Below the pieces are notes generated by a model. That model was given only the letters and a program-made list of their open reading frames with translations, was not told where the DNA came from and made no database searches. The position numbers were made by a program, and so were the translations under genes. Shown here one piece after another: positions 17,747 to 27,104 of a stretch of DNA of 64,000 bases. Position 1 is the stretch's first letter. Each line of letters starts with the position of its first letter. Origin of the DNA: Sulfitobacter albidus (GTDB lineage: Bacteria > Pseudomonadota > Alphaproteobacteria > Rhodobacterales > Rhodobacteraceae); assembly GCF_018200035.1 (NCBI RefSeq), contig NZ_CP073581.1, positions 1,484,501 through 1,548,500 of the forward strand. The letters are read 5' to 3'.

Positions 17747-19516
17747 TTACTCCGCTGCTTCTATTTCAGTCGTGCCCTCGTAGATGGGCAATTGCATTTC
17801 AAATACCGCACCGCCCTGCTGGCCGTTGCGCGCCGTCATCCGCCCGCCCAGATCGCTCACGATCCCCGAGGAGATCGCAAGGCCCAGACCCACCCCGTCG
17901 CCGGGTTGCTTTGTGGTGTAGAACGGCTCGAACAGAGCATCGAGATCCTCAATGCCCGGACCGTTGTCGCGCACCGTCAACGTGGCGGTCTCCCCCGCCG
18001 ACAGCATGATCTCCACCACCGCGTTACGCTCGGATTTGGTGGCATCAAGCGCGTTGCGCAAGAGGTTGACGAGCACCTGCTCGATCCGCATCCGGTCGCC
18101 CATCACCAGTACCGGCTCATCCGGCACGATGCGGTTGATCTGAACGCGGCGCTGCTTGAGCTGCGGCTCCATCATGCTGAGCGCGCTGGCGAGCGCATCG
18201 GCCATATTGACAGGCGACAGCGCCTGCTGACCCTTGCGGGCGTAGGATTTCAGCTGCCGGGTGATCGCGCCCATCCGCTCAATCAGATCGTCGATGCGAC
18301 GGAACGCGCTCAGCGCCTCATCGGGGCGGTTGCGCGTAATGAGCAAACGGGCACCCGCGAGATAGGTCTTCATCGCGGCCAGTGGCTGGTTCAACTCATG
18401 GCTCACCGCCGCCGACATCTCCCCCAACGCCGCCAGTTTCGACGATTGCTCCAACGTCTGCTCAGCCACGGCAAGCGTTTCCTGCACGCGCTTGCGCTCT
18501 GCGATCTCGCGTTGCAGGGCGGCGTTCAGCGCACGCAGCTTGGCCGCGTCGCGCTGAAAGAGTGCGGCCCGCCCGGCCGTGCGACGGCTCAGGAAATAGA
18601 ACGTCAGCGCCAGCAAGATGGCAAAGCCCATCACCTCCAGCGCCAGCACCCCGTTCACCCTTTCGCGCACCGACGCGTAGGTCGTGTAGCTGACCATGCG
18701 CCAGCCGCGAAAATTTATCCGGCTCTCAAGCCGCATCACCGCCTCGCCCTGCAAATAGGCATCGGGCGGCAGCGCGGTCCAATCGGCGGTGGCCTGGATC
18801 GCCCGTTCAATGGCCCCCCGTGGCGGCTGATTGGCCAGGGCCTCCTCCTCGGTGCGGCCGCGCCAACGCGGTTCGGTCGCAAGCAGGATCTGCCCGGTAC
18901 TGTTGGTCACGATCACCGCATCACTGATCCCGGCCCAGGCACGCTCGAATTTGCGCAGATCGACCTCGACGGCGATCACGCCCACCGTGTTGCCCCCGCT
19001 CTGGATCCGACGGGAATAATAGAATGCGTAGCCGCCGGCCTCCTGTTCGATCACGCTGAAGATGGTCGCGTTTGACCGCACGGCATCCACGAAATAGGGG
19101 TCCGCACGGTGCATCTCGCCGATGCGGTTGCGGTCGGTGGCCGCCACGGTGCGTCCGTCACCGTCCAGCAGCAGCAAGGACGCCGCGCCGATTTCCTCGA
19201 CAAATGAGATCAGGCGCTGGGTAGAGAGCGTGTAATCGGCGCTGTCGAGCGCGGCGATCAGCGTCGGGTCGCGCGCCAGCAGTTGCGGGACGATGGCGTT
19301 CTGACGCAATTCGGCCAGAAGGTTCCCGCCATAAAGCGCGATGCGCAGCTCCGCGCGGTTGCGCGTGGCCTCGGTGAACCGGTCTGTCAGCAGCCTGTTG
19401 GTAATCGAGATCACCGCGATGGCGACGATCAGCAGCACGCCCAATGCCACCCGCACGCGCCAGCTGATCGGTGCGGGCTGCCAGGACGACAAAAGAGACT
19501 TGGGCGGCGTGTTCAT
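17747..19516 (-). CDS. dctB: DctB-like sensor histidine kinase
   Basis: About 589 residues from ATG 19516; a GTG at 19525 is also possible. A membrane segment near residue 25 and another near 300 flank a periplasmic double-Cache-like sensor (LLLDGDGRTVAATDRNRIGE, YYSRRIQSGGNTVGVIAVEVDL). A coiled coil follows, then the HisKA site SAAVSHELNQPLAAMKTYL and ATPase motifs NLLRNALDA, DNGPGI and GVGLGLAIS. DctB kinases sense C4-dicarboxylates and phosphorylate DctD. Five bases separate it from dctD. Confidence 0.86.
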   Translation of the reverse strand: MNTPPKSLLSSWQPAPISWRVRVALGVLLIVAIAVISITNRLLTDRFTEATRNRAELRIALYGGNLLAELRQNAIVPQLLARDPTLIAALDSADYTLSTQRLISFVEEIGAASLLLLDGDGRTVAATDRNRIGEMHRADPYFVDAVRSNATIFSVIEQEAGGYAFYYSRRIQSGGNTVGVIAVEVDLRKFERAWAGISDAVIVTNSTGQILLATEPRWRGRTEEEALANQPPRGAIERAIQATADWTALPPDAYLQGEAVMRLESRINFRGWRMVSYTTYASVRERVNGVLALEVMGFAILLALTFYFLSRRTAGRAALFQRDAAKLRALNAALQREIAERKRVQETLAVAEQTLEQSSKLAALGEMSAAVSHELNQPLAAMKTYLAGARLLITRNRPDEALSAFRRIDDLIERMGAITRQLKSYARKGQQALSPVNMADALASALSMMEPQLKQRRVQINRIVPDEPVLVMGDRMRIEQVLVNLLRNALDATKSERNAVVEIMLSAGETATLTVRDNGPGIEDLDALFEPFYTTKQPGDGVGLGLAISSGIVSDLGGRMTARNGQQGGAVFEMQLPIYEGTTEIEAAE

Positions 19517-19554
19517 GCGCGCCACCCTACCCCGGTCCTGCCCCCCTGCTCAAG

Positions 19555-20223
19555 TCAGGCGGTGGTCAGCGCGCCCGTCAATGCGCGGAAGAGCGCTTGT
19601 CCGTCCGTGCCGCCGTGGCCCGCGTCCGCCGCCCGTTCGGGATGTGGCATCATCCCCAGAACCCGCCGGTTGGGCGACAGGATGCCCGCGATGTCGGCGC
19701 GCGCGCCGTTGGGATTGTCGGTGTAGGTAAAGGCGATCCGGTCCTCGCCCTGCAGGCGCGCAATCGTCTCGTCGTCGGCGAAATAATTGCCGTCGTGATG
19801 CGCAATGGGAATGTCGATCACATCGCCCGCGTTGTAGCCGACCGTGTAGTCGGAGGCCGATGTCTCCACCCGCAGACCAACGGTCTTGCAGATGTATTTC
19901 AGACCCGCATTGCGCAACAGCGCGCCGGGCAGCAGGCCGGTCTCGGTGAGAACCTGAAAGCCGTTGCAAATCCCCAACACATACCCACCGCGCTCCGCAT
20001 GGGCCGCAACGGATCGGCAGATCGGAGACTTTGCGGCAATCGCCCCACAGCGCAGATAATCACCGTAGGAAAATCCACCGGGCACGCCCACGACATCCAC
20101 GCCCGCAGGCAGCGCGTCATCCTTGTGCCAGACCATCGTGACATCCGCACCCGCCGCCTCGAACGCAACAGTCAGGTCGCGGTCACAATTCGACCCCGGA
20201 AAGACGACAACTGCCGCCTTCAT
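19555..20223 (-). CDS. purQ: Phosphoribosylformylglycinamidine synthase, glutaminase subunit
   Basis: A 222-residue protein beginning [16 protein letters not shown]. Class I glutamine amidotransferase residues are present: nucleophile Cys in [10 protein letters not shown] and His/Glu in GMMPHPERA. PurQ supplies ammonia to PurL for FGAM synthesis with PurS. The ATG at 20223 overlaps the purS stop by 4 bp, which fixes the start. Confidence 0.96.
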   Translation of the reverse strand: MKAAVVVFPGSNCDRDLTVAFEAAGADVTMVWHKDDALPAGVDVVGVPGGFSYGDYLRCGAIAAKSPICRSVAAHAERGGYVLGICNGFQVLTETGLLPGALLRNAGLKYICKTVGLRVETSASDYTVGYNAGDVIDIPIAHHDGNYFADDETIARLQGEDRIAFTYTDNPNGARADIAGILSPNRRVLGMMPHPERAADAGHGGTDGQALFRALTGALTTA

Positions 20224-20453
20224 GCGGACATCTCCACCGTGTAATTTTCGATCACCGTGTTGGCGAGCAGCCGCTCGCACATCTCGGTCACCTGCGCCTC
20301 GGTCGCGCCCTCGGCCAGATCCAGCTCGATCACCTTGCCCTGGCGCACGCCCTCGACCCCGTCAAAGCCCATGGCCCCCAACGCATGGCGCACGGCCTCG
20401 CCCTGCGGGTCAAGCACCCCGTTCTTCAGCATCACATGCACCCGTGCCTTCAT
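20220..20453 (-). CDS. purS: Phosphoribosylformylglycinamidine synthase subunit PurS
   Basis: A 77-residue protein, [30 protein letters not shown], with [11 protein letters not shown] and [17 protein letters not shown]; a full-length PurS. It bridges PurQ and PurL in the three-part FGAM synthase. It lies between purC (51 bp gap) and purQ (4-bp overlap). Confidence 0.96.
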   Translation of the reverse strand: MKARVHVMLKNGVLDPQGEAVRHALGAMGFDGVEGVRQGKVIELDLAEGATEAQVTEMCERLLANTVIENYTVEMSA

Positions 20454-20504
20454 CGCAGCGTCCCCCGCTTCATTGTGCCAAAAATACGCAAATCCCGACG
20501 TTTC

Positions 20505-21266
20505 CTAGTTGATCAACGTCGGTTTTGTCATCGGTGCCGCCGACTTCGGGATCACGCCCAAACGGGTGGCAACCTCCGTGTAGGCGTCGGTCAGTGAGCC
20601 GAGATCCCGGCGAAACACATCCTTGTCCAGCTTCTGGCCCGTTTCGATGTCCCACAAGCGGCAGCTGTCGGGCGAAATCTCGTCGGCGATGATCAGCCGC
20701 TGGAAATCCCCGTCATAGACGCGGCCGACCTCGATCTTGAAATCCACCAGACGGATGCCGACGGCCATCATCACGCCGGACAGGAAATCATTGACCCTCA
20801 GCGCAAGGCTCAGGATGTCGTCCATATCCTGCTGGCTGGCCCAGCCGAAGGCAGCGATATGCTCTTCGGTGACCAGCGGATCGCCCAGGGAATCATCCTT
20901 GTAGCAATACTCGACAATCGGGCGCGGCAGTTGCGTGCCCTCGTCGATGCCCAAACGGGTCGACATGGTGCCGGCCGCGTAATTGCGCACGATGATCTCA
21001 AGCGGCACGATTTCCGCCTGGCGCACGAGCTGTTCGCGCATGTTCAGACGTTTGATGAAATGCGTGGGCACACCGATCTGCGCCAACCCCAACATGAAGA
21101 ATTCGGACAGGCGGTTGTTGAGCACGCCCTTCCCGTCGATCACGTCCTTTTTCTGGGCGTTGAACGCGGTGGCATCATCCTTGAAGTATTGCACGATCGT
21201 TCCCGGCTCCGGGCCTTCGTACAGGATCTTTGCTTTGCCTTCGTAGATCTTCTTGCGGCGGGCCAT
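20505..21266 (-). CDS. purC: SAICAR synthetase
   Basis: A 253-residue protein, [20 protein letters not shown], with [15 protein letters not shown] and [13 protein letters not shown] [14 protein letters not shown] and [12 protein letters not shown] motifs of PurC. It joins aspartate to CAIR using ATP in purine synthesis. It is the first gene of the purC-purS-purQ unit. A strong hairpin lies 60-90 bp upstream. Confidence 0.97.
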   Translation of the reverse strand: MARRKKIYEGKAKILYEGPEPGTIVQYFKDDATAFNAQKKDVIDGKGVLNNRLSEFFMLGLAQIGVPTHFIKRLNMREQLVRQAEIVPLEIIVRNYAAGTMSTRLGIDEGTQLPRPIVEYCYKDDSLGDPLVTEEHIAAFGWASQQDMDDILSLALRVNDFLSGVMMAVGIRLVDFKIEVGRVYDGDFQRLIIADEISPDSCRLWDIETGQKLDKDVFRRDLGSLTDAYTEVATRLGVIPKSAAPMTKPTLIN

Positions 21267-21325
21267 GGGCGTCCCTCATCTGAGCCGGGGCCCGGTTCGG
21301 ACCCGTCGCAGCCCTCTTAGTGCAA

Positions 21326-21357
21326 GCCCCGCTTTGCTGCAAGCGCAGCAGCGGGGC
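21326..21357. other. GC-rich stem-loop between purC and the divergent methyltransferase gene
   Basis: GCCCCGCT (21326-21333) pairs with AGCGGGGC (21350-21357), and inside it GCTGC-AAGC-GCAGC forms a second stem with a 2-nt bulge. It lies between two divergent start codons, so it is not an ordinary terminator. It could be a purC leader attenuator element or simply a stable hairpin; no known riboswitch consensus is visible. Confidence 0.45.
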
Positions 21358-21454
21358 GTTGCCGGAGCGTTCCTCATAAAGATCTTGAAGATTATGAGCC
21401 TTGCCTCATCCATGCGCCCGTGAGAATCTTCGCCAACCAAATATTGGAGTTTTC

Positions 21455-22471
21455 ATGTCTGACGTCTTTGCCAAACTCCTCGCCGACCGTGGCTCCCTTC
21501 TGGCCGACGGGGCGACGGGCACCAACCTGTTCAACATGGGCCTGCAATCGGGCGACGCGCCCGAGCTGTGGAACACCTCGGAGCCTGCCAAGATCACCGC
21601 GCTTTACCGCGGCGCGGTGGACGCGGGGTCGGATCTGTTTCTGACCAACAGCTTTGGCGCCAACGCGTCGCGCCTGAAATTGCACGACGCACACAAACGC
21701 GCACATGAGTTGAGCCGCGTCGCCGCCGAGCTGGGCCGCGAAGTCGCCGACACCGCCGGGCGCACGGTCATCGTCGCGGGCTCCGTTGGCCCCACGGGCG
21801 AAATCATGGCGCCGGTGGGCGCGCTGTCGCACGCGCTGGCCGTCGAGATGTTCCACGAGACCGCCGATGGTCTGAAAGCCGGCGGCGCCGACATCGGCTG
21901 GCTCGAGACGATCTCGGCCCCCGAGGAATTTCGCGCCGCCGCCGAAGGCTTTGCGCTGGCCGGGCTGCCCTGGGTCGGCACCATGAGCTTTGACACCGCC
22001 GGGCGCACGATGATGGGCACGACCTCCGCCGCGATGGTCGAGATGGTGGCGGGCCTTGATCCCGCGCCCCTGGGATTTGGCGCCAATTGCGGCACCGGCG
22101 CGTCGGATCTGCTGCGCACGGTGCTGGGATTTGCTGCGGCGGGTGCCGATCTGCCGATCATCGCCAAGGGCAATGCGGGCATTCCGAAATATCACGACGG
22201 CCACATCCACTACGACGGAACGCCCGAACTGATGGCAACCTATGCGGTGATGGCACGCAACTGCGGTGCGCGGATCGTTGGCGGCTGCTGCGGCACGATG
22301 CCCGAACACCTTGAGCGGATGCGCGACGCGCTTGATCGCATGCCCGTAGGCGCCGCACCCGACCTCGAAGAGATCGCGGCCGCGCTTGGTCCCTTCTCCT
22401 CGGCGGGCGACGGTACGGGCGAAGACACGCCAGCCCCTCGCGCCCGGCGCGGACGCCGCCGCGCGGCGTAA
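21455..22471 (+). CDS. Homocysteine S-methyltransferase module (BHMT-like)
   Basis: A 338-residue protein from ATG 21455 with GGAG 6-9 nt upstream. It has LLADGATGTNLFNMGL and DLFLTNSFGANASRL, and the zinc cysteines in GFGANCGTGA and IVGGCCGTMPEHL, as in homocysteine-binding methyltransferases. Annotated homologs are called betaine-homocysteine methyltransferase, but the neighbouring corrinoid gene and the pterin-binding protein at 32.4 kb suggest it is the homocysteine module of a split cobalamin-dependent methionine synthase. The C-terminus ends in an Arg-rich tail (RARRGRRRAA). Confidence 0.83.
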   Translation: MSDVFAKLLADRGSLLADGATGTNLFNMGLQSGDAPELWNTSEPAKITALYRGAVDAGSDLFLTNSFGANASRLKLHDAHKRAHELSRVAAELGREVADTAGRTVIVAGSVGPTGEIMAPVGALSHALAVEMFHETADGLKAGGADIGWLETISAPEEFRAAAEGFALAGLPWVGTMSFDTAGRTMMGTTSAAMVEMVAGLDPAPLGFGANCGTGASDLLRTVLGFAAAGADLPIIAKGNAGIPKYHDGHIHYDGTPELMATYAVMARNCGARIVGGCCGTMPEHLERMRDALDRMPVGAAPDLEEIAAALGPFSSAGDGTGEDTPAPRARRGRRRAA

Positions 22472-22641
22472 CCCGCTGCACCTGCAGCATTCCTGCCCGG
22501 ATCGCCCAAATTCGACGCAAAAGCGTGTGAGGACGTCGCCACACGCTCTGTGGGTGTCGCAAATGCCTTAGTAAAAACGTTCGTCTGTGCCAAATACTCG
22601 CGTAAGTCCGCAGGTGCGGCCCGACTTTCAAAGGGAACATC

Positions 22642-23340
22642 ATGTCCGAAGAAGACGATATCATCCTCTCCGAGCTCGACGACGAAGAACTGGTTCAACA
22701 GATGTTCGACGACCTTTACGATGGTCTCAAGGAAGAGATCGAAGAGGGCGTGAACATTCTGATCGACCGCGGATGGGCGCCCTACGACGTTTTGACCAAG
22801 GCGCTTGTGGGCGGCATGACCATCGTCGGCGCGGATTTCCGCGACGGGATCCTGTTTGTCCCCGAAGTGTTGCTGGCCGCCAACGCGATGAAGGGCGGCA
22901 TGGCCATCCTCAAGCCGCTGCTGGCCGAAACCGGCGCACCGCGCGTGGGCAAGATGGTCATCGGCACGGTCAAGGGTGACATCCACGACATCGGCAAAAA
23001 CCTTGTGTCGATGATGATGGAAGGTGCCGGTTTCGAAGTTGTCGATCTGGGCATCAACAACCCCGTTGAGAGCTATCTGGAAGCTTTGGAAAAGGAAGGC
23101 CCCGACATTCTGGGCATGTCCGCCCTGCTGACCACGACAATGCCCTACATGAAGGTCGTGATCGACACGATGGTCGAACAGGGCATTCGCGATGATTATA
23201 TCGTGCTGGTCGGCGGCGCACCGCTGAACGAGGAATTCGGAAAGGCCATCGGCGCCGACGCCTATTGCCGTGACGCCGCCGTGGCGGTCGAGACGGCAAA
23301 GGAATGGGTCGGGCGCAAACATAATTCCGCGAACGCCTGA
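22642..23340 (+). CDS. Corrinoid protein (MtbC/MetH cobalamin module)
   Basis: A 232-residue protein. Residues 20-95 form the helical cap (ALVGGMTIVGADFRDGILFVPEVLLAANAM). The Rossmann part has the cobalamin signature GDIHDIGKNL (Asp and His as lower-ligand site), SALLTTTMPYM and VLVGGAPLNEEFG. Homologs are annotated as dimethylamine corrinoid proteins. Its position after the homocysteine module, with DUF1638 following, favours methyl carrier duty in split methionine synthase. GGGAACATC precedes the ATG. A terminator closes the gene. Confidence 0.88.
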   Translation: MSEEDDIILSELDDEELVQQMFDDLYDGLKEEIEEGVNILIDRGWAPYDVLTKALVGGMTIVGADFRDGILFVPEVLLAANAMKGGMAILKPLLAETGAPRVGKMVIGTVKGDIHDIGKNLVSMMMEGAGFEVVDLGINNPVESYLEALEKEGPDILGMSALLTTTMPYMKVVIDTMVEQGIRDDYIVLVGGAPLNEEFGKAIGADAYCRDAAVAVETAKEWVGRKHNSANA

Positions 23341-23360
23341 ACGCGGTCGCCAAACGGATC

Positions 23361-23388
23361 AAGGCCCCGCAGTGACGGGGCCTTTTTT
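23361..23388 (+). terminator. Rho-independent terminator after the corrinoid gene
   Basis: AAGGCCCCG (23361-23369) and CGGGGCCTT (23375-23383) form a 9-bp stem, followed by T's to 23388. It separates the corrinoid gene from the small membrane protein and DUF1638 pair. Confidence 0.9.
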
Positions 23389-23430
23389 ATGCGCGCATCA
23401 CAGCCTATCTTCGCCGGAAAGGAGATTGTT

Positions 23431-23586
23431 GTGCCCAAACTCACATTCGCCATCCTGATCCTGTCGGTAATTGTAGCCGCAGGTGCCACCCTGTGGCTTT
23501 TGTCGCTGGGCGGTCCGGGCCTGATAGTCGCCGCCCTGCCCGCGTTTCTCATCGCGGTGGTCGCGCTGCGGTACTTGCGCCGATGA
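23431..23586 (+). CDS. 51-residue membrane protein
   Basis: Starts at GTG 23431, preceded by GGAAAGGAGATT, a strong ribosome site that decides the start. VPKLTFAILILSVIVAAGATLWLL and a second segment GPGLIVAALPAFLIAVVAL give two membrane helices with an RYLRR end. Function unknown. It overlaps the DUF1638 start (ATGA), so the two are co-translated. Confidence 0.7.
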   Translation: MPKLTFAILILSVIVAAGATLWLLSLGGPGLIVAALPAFLIAVVALRYLRR

Positions 23587-24218
23587 GCGTGTCGGACACC
23601 GCGTTGACCGAACACGGCCTGCCGCTGGCCGCCCCTGAGGGCCGGGTGCTGATCATTGCCTGCGGGGCGCTGGCGCGGGAGATCCTGGACCTCAAGGCGT
23701 TGAATGGTTGGGATCACCTTGATCTGACCTGCCTGCCGGCCAAGCTGCACCTGTACCCCGAAAAAATCACCGATGCCGTACGGGCCGCCGTGCACAAACA
23801 CCGCACGACCCACGGAACGATCTTTGTCGCGTACGCCGATTGCGGCACCGGCGGGCTGTTGCAGGCGGCCTGCGCCGACATGGGTGTCGAGATGATCGCC
23901 GGGCCCCATTGCTACAGCTTTTTCGAGGGCAATGACCGTTTTGCCGCGCAGGATGATGAGGCGATCACGACCTTCTATCTCACCGATTTTCTGGTGCGCC
24001 AGTTCGACGCCTTCATCGTCAAACCCATGGGGCTGGACCGCCACCCGGAACTGCGGGAGATGTATTTCGGCAATTACACGCGGCTGGTCTATCAGGCCCA
24101 GACCGACGATCCGGCGCTGACGCAAAAGGCCCGCGACTGCGCTGACCGCCTCGGGCTGCGGTTTGAGCGAAGGTTCACCGGTTACGGCGATCTGGCAACG
24201 GCGCTCGACGCGCTCTAG
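23583..24218 (+). CDS. DUF1638 domain protein
   Basis: A 211-residue protein. GRVLIIACGALAREILDLKAL, FVAYADCGTGGLLQAAC and AGPHCYSFFEGNDRF are DUF1638 features, with conserved Cys and His (CGAL, DCGTGG, HCYSF) that could bind a metal. DUF1638 genes often accompany corrinoid methyltransferase clusters, including in methylotrophs. Its role is unknown; a part in corrinoid protein maturation or reactivation is an inference from context here. Confidence 0.8.
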   Translation: MSVSDTALTEHGLPLAAPEGRVLIIACGALAREILDLKALNGWDHLDLTCLPAKLHLYPEKITDAVRAAVHKHRTTHGTIFVAYADCGTGGLLQAACADMGVEMIAGPHCYSFFEGNDRFAAQDDEAITTFYLTDFLVRQFDAFIVKPMGLDRHPELREMYFGNYTRLVYQAQTDDPALTQKARDCADRLGLRFERRFTGYGDLATALDAL

Positions 24219-24624
24219 ACGCTTGCCGCCGCTGTTTCGCGCACCCGCTCGATCATCGCCGTCAACCCGTTCGAGCGTTGCGCCGACAGATGATCGTTGA
24301 GCCCCAGTCGCGCCATCTGCGCGCGCGCGTCCACCGCCATCACCTCCGACGGCTTCAACCCGTTGTAGAGCTTGCGCAGCACGGCGATCAGCCCCGAGAC
24401 GATCATCGCATCCGACGCGCCGTCGAAATGCAGCGCGCCGTCGCGCATCTCGGCGTGCAGCCAGACCTGGCTTGCGCAGCCGTCGACCTTTGTGGCGGGC
24501 ACGCGCAGGCTTTCGTCCAGCGCGTCCATCTCGCGGCCCTGATCGATCACGTGGCGATAGCGGTCTTCCCAATCGTCGAGAAACTCGAAATCCTCGACCA
24601 GCTCTTCGAAGGCGGGGTGCTCAT
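24215..24624 (-). CDS. sufE: SufE, cysteine desulfurase partner, frameshifted near its start
   Basis: From residue 5 the frame reads AFEELVEDFEFLDDWEDRYRHVIDQGR and has the persulfide cysteine in KVDGCASQVWL, followed by GLIAVLRKLYNGL, all SufE-like. The only good start, ATG 24624 with AAGGAG 5 nt upstream, is out of frame with this. Adding one C to the CCCC run (24614-24617) gives MSTPAFEEL and 136 residues. SufE takes sulfur from SufS for Fe-S assembly. It is unlinked from the suf operon at 50-58 kb. Confidence 0.87.
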
Positions 24625-24757
24625 GGTGGCTCCTTGTCAATTTCTCGGCTAGTGCTGACCTAGGCCCGCCACAAGGCAACGTCCACCCCTTCAACCCTTC
24701 CCAAGCCCGCACGCTTGCTGTAAATCATGCCAAACAGGCAACAAGATCGGCACCGCC

Positions 24758-25285
24758 ATGCGCAGCACCCTTCCTCTTCTCCTGATCGCCGCGACCGCTT
24801 TGGGCGGTTGTGCCGTGGTGCGCGACAGCGCGGTGAACCCGGCCAACTGGTTTGGCCGCTCGGCCCCGGCGCCCGTCGCGGCAGAGGATGCGAAACCGGT
24901 CAACCCGCTGATCCCGCAGGGCGGTGGCGGGCTTTTTGGGCGTCGCGCGGTGACGGAAGAAACCTATGAAGGCCGCCCGTTTGAAGAGGTCGTCGATCTG
25001 AAGGTCGAGCGCGTGCCGGGGGGTGCGATCATCCGCGCCACGGGACGCGCGGCGCGTCAGGGGATCTATTCGGTGCAGCTGACGCCCGCGAACGAGGATG
25101 AGCTGCCCGAAAACGGTGTACTGGTCTACCGGCTCGAAGGGGTGCGGCCCGATTTCAACACGCCCGTCGGCACCCAGCCCACGCGTGAGGTCACCGCCGG
25201 TCGCCGTCTGTCGGATCAGCAGTTGCGCGGCGTGCGCAGCATCCGGGTCGAGGGCACGCAATCGGCGCGGGTCGCGCGCCGCTGA
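24758..25285 (+). CDS. Hypothetical lipoprotein
   Basis: A 175-residue protein with signal MRSTLPLLLIAATALGGC; the lipobox LGGC predicts lipidation at Cys18. The mature part has a flexible Ala/Pro stretch, then TYEGRPFEEVVDLKVERVPGGAIIRATGRAARQGIYSVQL, likely beta-rich. No named family recognised. It ends 4 bp before the convergent rnd stop. Confidence 0.72.
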   Translation: MRSTLPLLLIAATALGGCAVVRDSAVNPANWFGRSAPAPVAAEDAKPVNPLIPQGGGGLFGRRAVTEETYEGRPFEEVVDLKVERVPGGAIIRATGRAARQGIYSVQLTPANEDELPENGVLVYRLEGVRPDFNTPVGTQPTREVTAGRRLSDQQLRGVRSIRVEGTQSARVARR

Positions 25286-25289
25286 TTGG

Positions 25290-26447
25290 TCAGCTGCGCA
25301 CAACCACCACGTCGTTGCCCTTGGCCGTCAGCGCGATCCGCCCTTCGCACAGCTCGATCGCGTCATCGCCGAACACTTCACGCCGCCAGCCGCGCAGCGC
25401 CTGCACGTCGCGCATCCCGCCCGCAATTGCGTCCAGATCTGCGGCGGAGGCGATCAGCTTGGCCGCGACGCCGGCGCTTTCCACCTTGGCCTTCAAGAGC
25501 ACGCGCAGCAGATCCGCCAGCGCCGGGTTCACCTGTAGCTTGTCGCGCCGTTTGTCCATTTCGGGCAGATCGGAGGTCGGGCAATTCACTCCCTCGGCCA
25601 CTGCGGTAAGGATGCCTTCGGCGATCTCGCCCTTGCGTGCTTCCCGCAGCAGCAGCCGCGCGCGGCTCAGCTCTTCGTGCGACTTGGGTTTGAGCGAGGC
25701 AAGCTCCACCATCGCGTCGTCCTTGTAGATCCGGTTGCGCGGGATGTTGCGCGACTGCGCCAGCCTTTCACGGAATGCCGCCAGCGCCCGCACGATGGCC
25801 AGAAACCGCCCCGAATGGGTCCGCGTCTTGACCCGCTTCCACGCATCCTCGGGCGGGTTGAGATAGGTCGCGGGCGTCGTGAGTGTCTCCAGCTCTTCGG
25901 CGACCCATTTGTCGCGGCCGGTCTCGGCCAACCTGGCGGCGAGAAATTCGTAGATCTGGCGCAGGTGCGTCACGTCGGCCAGCGCGTATTTCTTCTGTGC
26001 GTCGCTCAGCGGGCGGCGCGACCAATCGGTAAAGCGTGACGTCTTGTCGAGTTGCTCATGCGCGATCTTGCGCACCAGCGTCTCATAGCCGACCTGCTCA
26101 CCAAAGCCGCAGACCATCGCGGCGACCTGCGTGTCGAACAGCGGCTCCGGGAAAACCTCGGCATCGACGAAAAAGATCTCAAGGTCCTGACGCGCGGCGT
26201 GAAAGACCTTGACCACCGAGGTGTCGCGGAAAAGGGCGTAAAGCGGTTCGAGCGAGAGCCCTTCGGCAAGCGGATCGACCAGCACGGCGTTGCTGTCATC
26301 GGTGCCGGGCATGGCCAGCTGGATCAGGCAGAGTTTCGAATAATACGTACGCTCGCGCAGGAATTCTGTGTCGACTGTGACGTAGTCATGCCCCGCGGCT
26401 TCGGCGCAATAGCTGGCAAGATCGTCTGTCGTGGTAATGGTACGCAT
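25290..26447 (-). CDS. rnd: Ribonuclease D
   Basis: About 385 residues from ATG 26447. DEDD exonuclease motifs are present: YVTVDTEFLRE, VFHAARQDLEIF and KYALADVTHL. The C-terminal HRDC-like region includes NIPRNRIYKDDAM. It trims the 3' ends of tRNA precursors. It follows purN by 54 bp on the same strand and may be the last gene of the purM-purN-rnd unit. Confidence 0.94.
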   Translation of the reverse strand: MRTITTTDDLASYCAEAAGHDYVTVDTEFLRERTYYSKLCLIQLAMPGTDDSNAVLVDPLAEGLSLEPLYALFRDTSVVKVFHAARQDLEIFFVDAEVFPEPLFDTQVAAMVCGFGEQVGYETLVRKIAHEQLDKTSRFTDWSRRPLSDAQKKYALADVTHLRQIYEFLAARLAETGRDKWVAEELETLTTPATYLNPPEDAWKRVKTRTHSGRFLAIVRALAAFRERLAQSRNIPRNRIYKDDAMVELASLKPKSHEELSRARLLLREARKGEIAEGILTAVAEGVNCPTSDLPEMDKRRDKLQVNPALADLLRVLLKAKVESAGVAAKLIASAADLDAIAGGMRDVQALRGWRREVFGDDAIELCEGRIALTAKGNDVVVVRS

Positions 26448-26501
26448 GGCAATTTTCCTATCTGCCCCCAAGGGGTAGCGAAATCCGCGCCCCTTGACCA
26501 G

Positions 26502-27104
26502 TCAGCTCGTGAGCATCAGGGGCGCACGCTCCCCGGCGGCAAAGCGGCGCAGCACTGCGGGGTAGAGCCTGTGTTCCTGCACCAGAACGCGCGCGGCAAG
26601 GGTGTCGGGCGTATCACCGTCGATCACCGGCACCTGCGCCTGACCCAGGATCGGCCCCTCGTCTAGTTCGGCGGTGACCTCATGCACGGTACAGCCGTGC
26701 ACCCCATCGCCAGCCTCGATGGCCCGCGCGTGGGTGTTCAGCCCGCGATATTTCGGCAAAAGCGAGGGGTGGATGTTCAGCATCCGGCCCTGCCAGCCGT
26801 CAATGAAGGCCCCGGTGAGGATGCGCATGAAACCGGCAAGGCAAATCAGATCGGGGGCGTGCGGCGCGAGGGTTGTCGTAAGCGCCGCCTCGAACGCGGC
26901 GCGATCCTTGCCAAAGGGGCGGTGATCGACGACCTCGGTCGCGACCCCGCGTTCAGCTGCGCGCACCAGCCCGCCCGCATCCGCGCGGTTTGAAACCACC
27001 ACACAGGGCGCGCCCGCGTGGCCCGGGCGCGCCATATCGTCAAGCAGCGACACCATGTTCGAGCCGCCGCCGGAGAGGAAGATCGCGACCCGTCGCTGGC
27101 TCAA
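26502..27104 (-). CDS. purN: Phosphoribosylglycinamide formyltransferase
   Basis: A 200-residue protein with [26 protein letters not shown] and [16 protein letters not shown] (catalytic His and the formyl-folate site) and [17 protein letters not shown]. It transfers a formyl group from 10-formyl-THF to GAR. The start codon is TTG at 27104, which overlaps the purM stop (TTGA), indicating coupled translation. Confidence 0.95.
   Translation of the reverse strand: MSQRRVAIFLSGGGSNMVSLLDDMARPGHAGAPCVVVSNRADAGGLVRAAERGVATEVVDHRPFGKDRAAFEAALTTTLAPHAPDLICLAGFMRILTGAFIDGWQGRMLNIHPSLLPKYRGLNTHARAIEAGDGVHGCTVHEVTAELDEGPILGQAQVPVIDGDTPDTLAARVLVQEHRLYPAVLRRFAAGERAPLMLTS

Noticed and set aside
22472..22641. 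Possible SAM or cobalamin riboswitch before the corrinoid gene
   Set aside because: I looked for SAM-II, SAM/SAH and B12-box sequence patterns and found none; only weak local pairing.
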